DNA of 64,000 bases from assembly GCF_037975245.1 (NCBI RefSeq), contig NC_092568.1, positions 3,350,001 through 3,414,000 of the forward strand. Reading direction: 5' to 3'. Origin of the DNA: Apostichopus japonicus (Eukaryota > Echinodermata > Holothuroidea > Aspidochirotida > Stichopodidae). Under the pieces are notes generated by a model that was not told where the DNA came from, did not search any database, and saw nothing but the letters and a program-made list of their open reading frames with translations. This document shows, in pieces, positions 61,525 through 64,000 of the stretch (positions are counted from its first letter, which is position 1; each line of letters starts with the position of its first letter). A program made the translations under genes and the position numbers.

Positions 61525-62708
61525 GATTATGTAAAAACGTTTCCATTGGATCACTAGCTTTGAAATACCTGCAAATGTTTACGTCAGTTTATAGAACAGA
61601 AGGACCAAAATATCTGAAAGTTGAACCCATTACATTAGACCTAAGTCTAAGACAACCATTTACCTAGTGAGGGTTGACACTACCATAGTGTGTTTTACCT
61701 ACATAGCAATGTAATCTTGAAATGTTACGATCAACGAAGGCCTTAAAGACTGCAGTATTATGTATATGTTTCTCAACTGACATTCTTCCAAGTTCCAGCA
61801 GATGAAGAATTCACATTATTTGCTTTGTAATGATAATTCGCATAAAGATACCAACTCGTGGGTTAAACAACTTTCCAGAAGAATACATTTCTACTCTAAG
61901 CATGTGGCATGAAAGAGTCCTGTTAACTTTTTGGAATTACAGAATGTGTTTGTAATTGTTGCATCAATTCCATGTACTAGGATCACAAACTTGTGCATGA
62001 TCTTTAACTTTTTAATATTCATCTCTTCTCGGAAAATATGTCTAATAAATTCCACATGGAACAGACAGGTCTCAATTGTTTCTGGTTTACGTTTAATAAG
62101 TTTATAAAGTTTTATCTTCTTCAGAGAGTTTTGCGTGTGTGTGTGTGGATTTGAATGACGATGCATATTGTAACTGCTTGGACCGTTTTTGTAATTGTAA
62201 TTGTAAATATAAATTTGATCTTTAATTAGTTTTTTTGCTCTCATCTATGTGTCTGTTGACTTATAAAGAAAGACTAAAAGATTCTTGTACAATGTTGTGA
62301 TTCATGATTTACAATTGCTTAGAAGGTATGACAGTCAGCTATGCATGCACACAACATGTCTCCCGCACCATTGAACTTAAACGACTTCTTCCAGTTACTC
62401 TTACCATCACCACAAAGAAAAAAACAATACTAGAGAGATACATTGAAACTAGCTTGTGACATTTACATTAGTCAGTAGTCTTGCAAATACCCCACATTAC
62501 CCCATTCCACCCATAACCCCTCCCATAACTCCCTTCGCACACCCCCCCCCCCACAAGTCCACCTGTATACACATTGATTCTCTGAAAGGCCGCTACCCTT
62601 AATTCGGGTATGTCGGGGTAGACCCTTCACCTAACTTGTTCAAATTATGTTTAACCTGTTACACCACCAATTCTAAGAAACACAATACATTTATAAGAAT
62701 AGGCCAGA
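61525..62708. other. 3' UTR and intergenic DNA between convergent genes
   Basis: Lies between POLR2G and the Cys-loop channel. AT-rich with a C-run at about 62541-62551. The 117-codon minus frame (61891-62244) has no recognisable domain. No gene called. Confidence 0.5.
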
Positions 62709-63688
62709 TCACACGTGATATGGCATTTCGTAAATAAACAGAAATAAGCAGTATGCCAATGCAAAGAGCATTGCAGACAATGCGAGACCGAAAAATATCA
62801 TATCCAGCCGAATAGCTGCATGGACCCATTCAGTTTCAAATTCTGCTGCGCTAGCTTCACTGTGTCTTCTGGAACCTCTGTTGATGGATCTCACAGAAGG
62901 TTGCATCGGCTGATTTGGGATAATCCTGGTAGCATCGGTGGGAACAGTATCTGGGGATACCACGATTCCCGTTTCCTCAATGCCCGCATGGTTTACGACC
63001 AAAGTCTCACCTTTACGATTTCTTGATGAATAAAAATATGAATTACTGAGTAGGCCTCTGTTGAACTATGTACACATATAAAGAATTACACAACTTGTGC
63101 TGTCCAATTGAAAGGTCCTCTATAGTGAAACAAACAGGCTAACAGGATCAATAAGCTTGAAACGTACTTCTAAAAATATCTTAATTTAATTGTAGTTGGA
63201 GGATTTGTTAGCAGGGTAATCATACTGTAGAGAGATGTATCCATAGAAAGATGAACTATCGTCAAACTAGGCTTCTTTTTTTTGCGTACGTGTATAGCAC
63301 AGACATTGAGATATGGCACAGACATTTAGAACCAGGTTGGAACCCGGGGACAACTATTTCACCAGCCCCCATTTTACACTCTTCATATAACCCATATTCC
63401 CCGGTCCCCTTCACATCTTGCCTGGCTGCATGACGCCGGGCTGTGCCCCCATCCCCACCCCCTCTCGCCTGACCTGCTTTATAGTCCCATAAAAATGGTC
63501 CAGAACTTACCCGCGATCGTCTGAACTATCAGTAACGCGTCGGTGACTAAGGCAACCTCTGGGGTATAATATCAGTTTAAGCAGCTTGGGAAGAGGGCGC
63601 TTGGCTTTATTATGATAGATGCCAAGGGTCAGGCAAGTTGTTAGAACCGACAGAAAGCTGATGCTGATGACGACTGCGAAGTAATAAG
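62709..63688 (-). CDS. Cys-loop ligand-gated ion channel subunit, C-terminal part (partial gene)
   Basis: Two minus-strand exons are seen. The first is 63688-63511 (acceptor TTTTGTACTCTTTCAG, donor GTAAGT) and the second 63045-62709 (acceptor CTACTCAG), ending in a stop. They join in phase. The first encodes YYFAVVISISFLSVLTTCLT, a typical M3 helix, then IYHN and a basic PLPK segment, where nAChR subunits have NIHHR and the start of the cytoplasmic loop. The second holds the rest of the loop and EWVHAAIRLDMIFFGLALSA, the pre-M4 and M4 helix (EW..AA..D pattern). The M3-M4 loop is about 80 residues. The extracellular domain and M1-M2 lie beyond the right edge. nAChR-like is favoured over GABA/glycine type, but ligand and ion are unknown. 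Confidence 0.7.
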
Positions 63689-64000
63689 CTGAAAGAGTAC
63701 AAAATATATATATCATTAACGTCTTAAATATCGATAAAAGGTGGGCGGGATTGAAAGTGTGGAGGGACAATGTCCTCTCTTCCACCCGCAAATAAGTCAA
63801 ACCAAGTTGGTCCCGGTGTGGATACTCGGGGAGGTGCACTATACGAAATTGATCACCGGTACCTTGTTAAGACATTTTCAAGCAATAACTTTAAGCCACT
63901 GCCTTGTACAACCATATAGTGTACTGTACTTGAATCACGAGGTGGGTGGAGTGAAATGGGATAAGGAATTGCAGTAGGTCCATTAATTACCAGCAATGTT

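Noticed and set aside
61891-62244. 117-codon minus-strand frame
   Set aside because: Biased Lys/Asn/Ile composition, no domain, in AT-rich intergenic DNA.

Overview
This is a window of animal nuclear DNA. The genes are split by GT/AG introns, intergenic DNA is AT-rich, and there are many small transposons, tRNA-derived SINEs and tandem repeats. The repeat landscape (hAT-like MITEs with CAGGCGCGTAGCC ends, tRNA-headed SINEs, a CR1/L2-like LINE tail) together with very vertebrate-like housekeeping proteins suggests a marine invertebrate deuterostome. An echinoderm, perhaps a sea cucumber, is my best guess, but that is inference.

Layout. 0-31 kb is mostly repeats: six copies of one MITE family across the window, five of them here (at 72, 439, 20206, 21386 and 27823, the last nested in another element), further MITEs, a 1.7 kb higher-order minisatellite (9.1-10.9 kb), a degenerate ATG-rich minisatellite (15.6-16.4 kb), an array of five DR1-type motifs (5.35-5.84 kb), and a cluster of arrays plus a fold-back at 29.3-30.55 kb. 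Two short sets of phase-compatible minus-strand exons (6.75-8.95 kb and 26.3-26.6 kb) look like parts of real but unrecognised genes. 31.4-47.2 kb holds a complete ARHGAP11A-like RhoGAP gene on the plus strand (11 coding exons, 1187 aa). 52.2-55.3 kb is AP2S1 (minus, 4 exons, 142 aa). 55.6-60.5 kb is POLR2G/RPB7 (plus, 8 exons, 172 aa). 62.7-63.7 kb has the last two exons of a Cys-loop ligand-gated channel (minus; the rest lies beyond the window).

Relations. AP2S1 and POLR2G start head to head with 314 bp between their ATGs, so they probably share a bidirectional promoter. ARHGAP11-like/AP2S1 and POLR2G/Cys-loop channel are tail-to-tail pairs. The products act in cytokinesis/Rho control, clathrin endocytosis, transcription and ion conduction, and I see no pathway link between them. 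No tRNA, rRNA or CRISPR locus was found. The most unusual features are a MITE family whose conserved subterminal core (hairpin GCGCCA..TGGCGC) is kept while its terminal repeats differ between copies, the DR1 array, the three-part minisatellite, and a perfect 18-bp palindrome next to a SINE whose promoter side has become (ATC)n.
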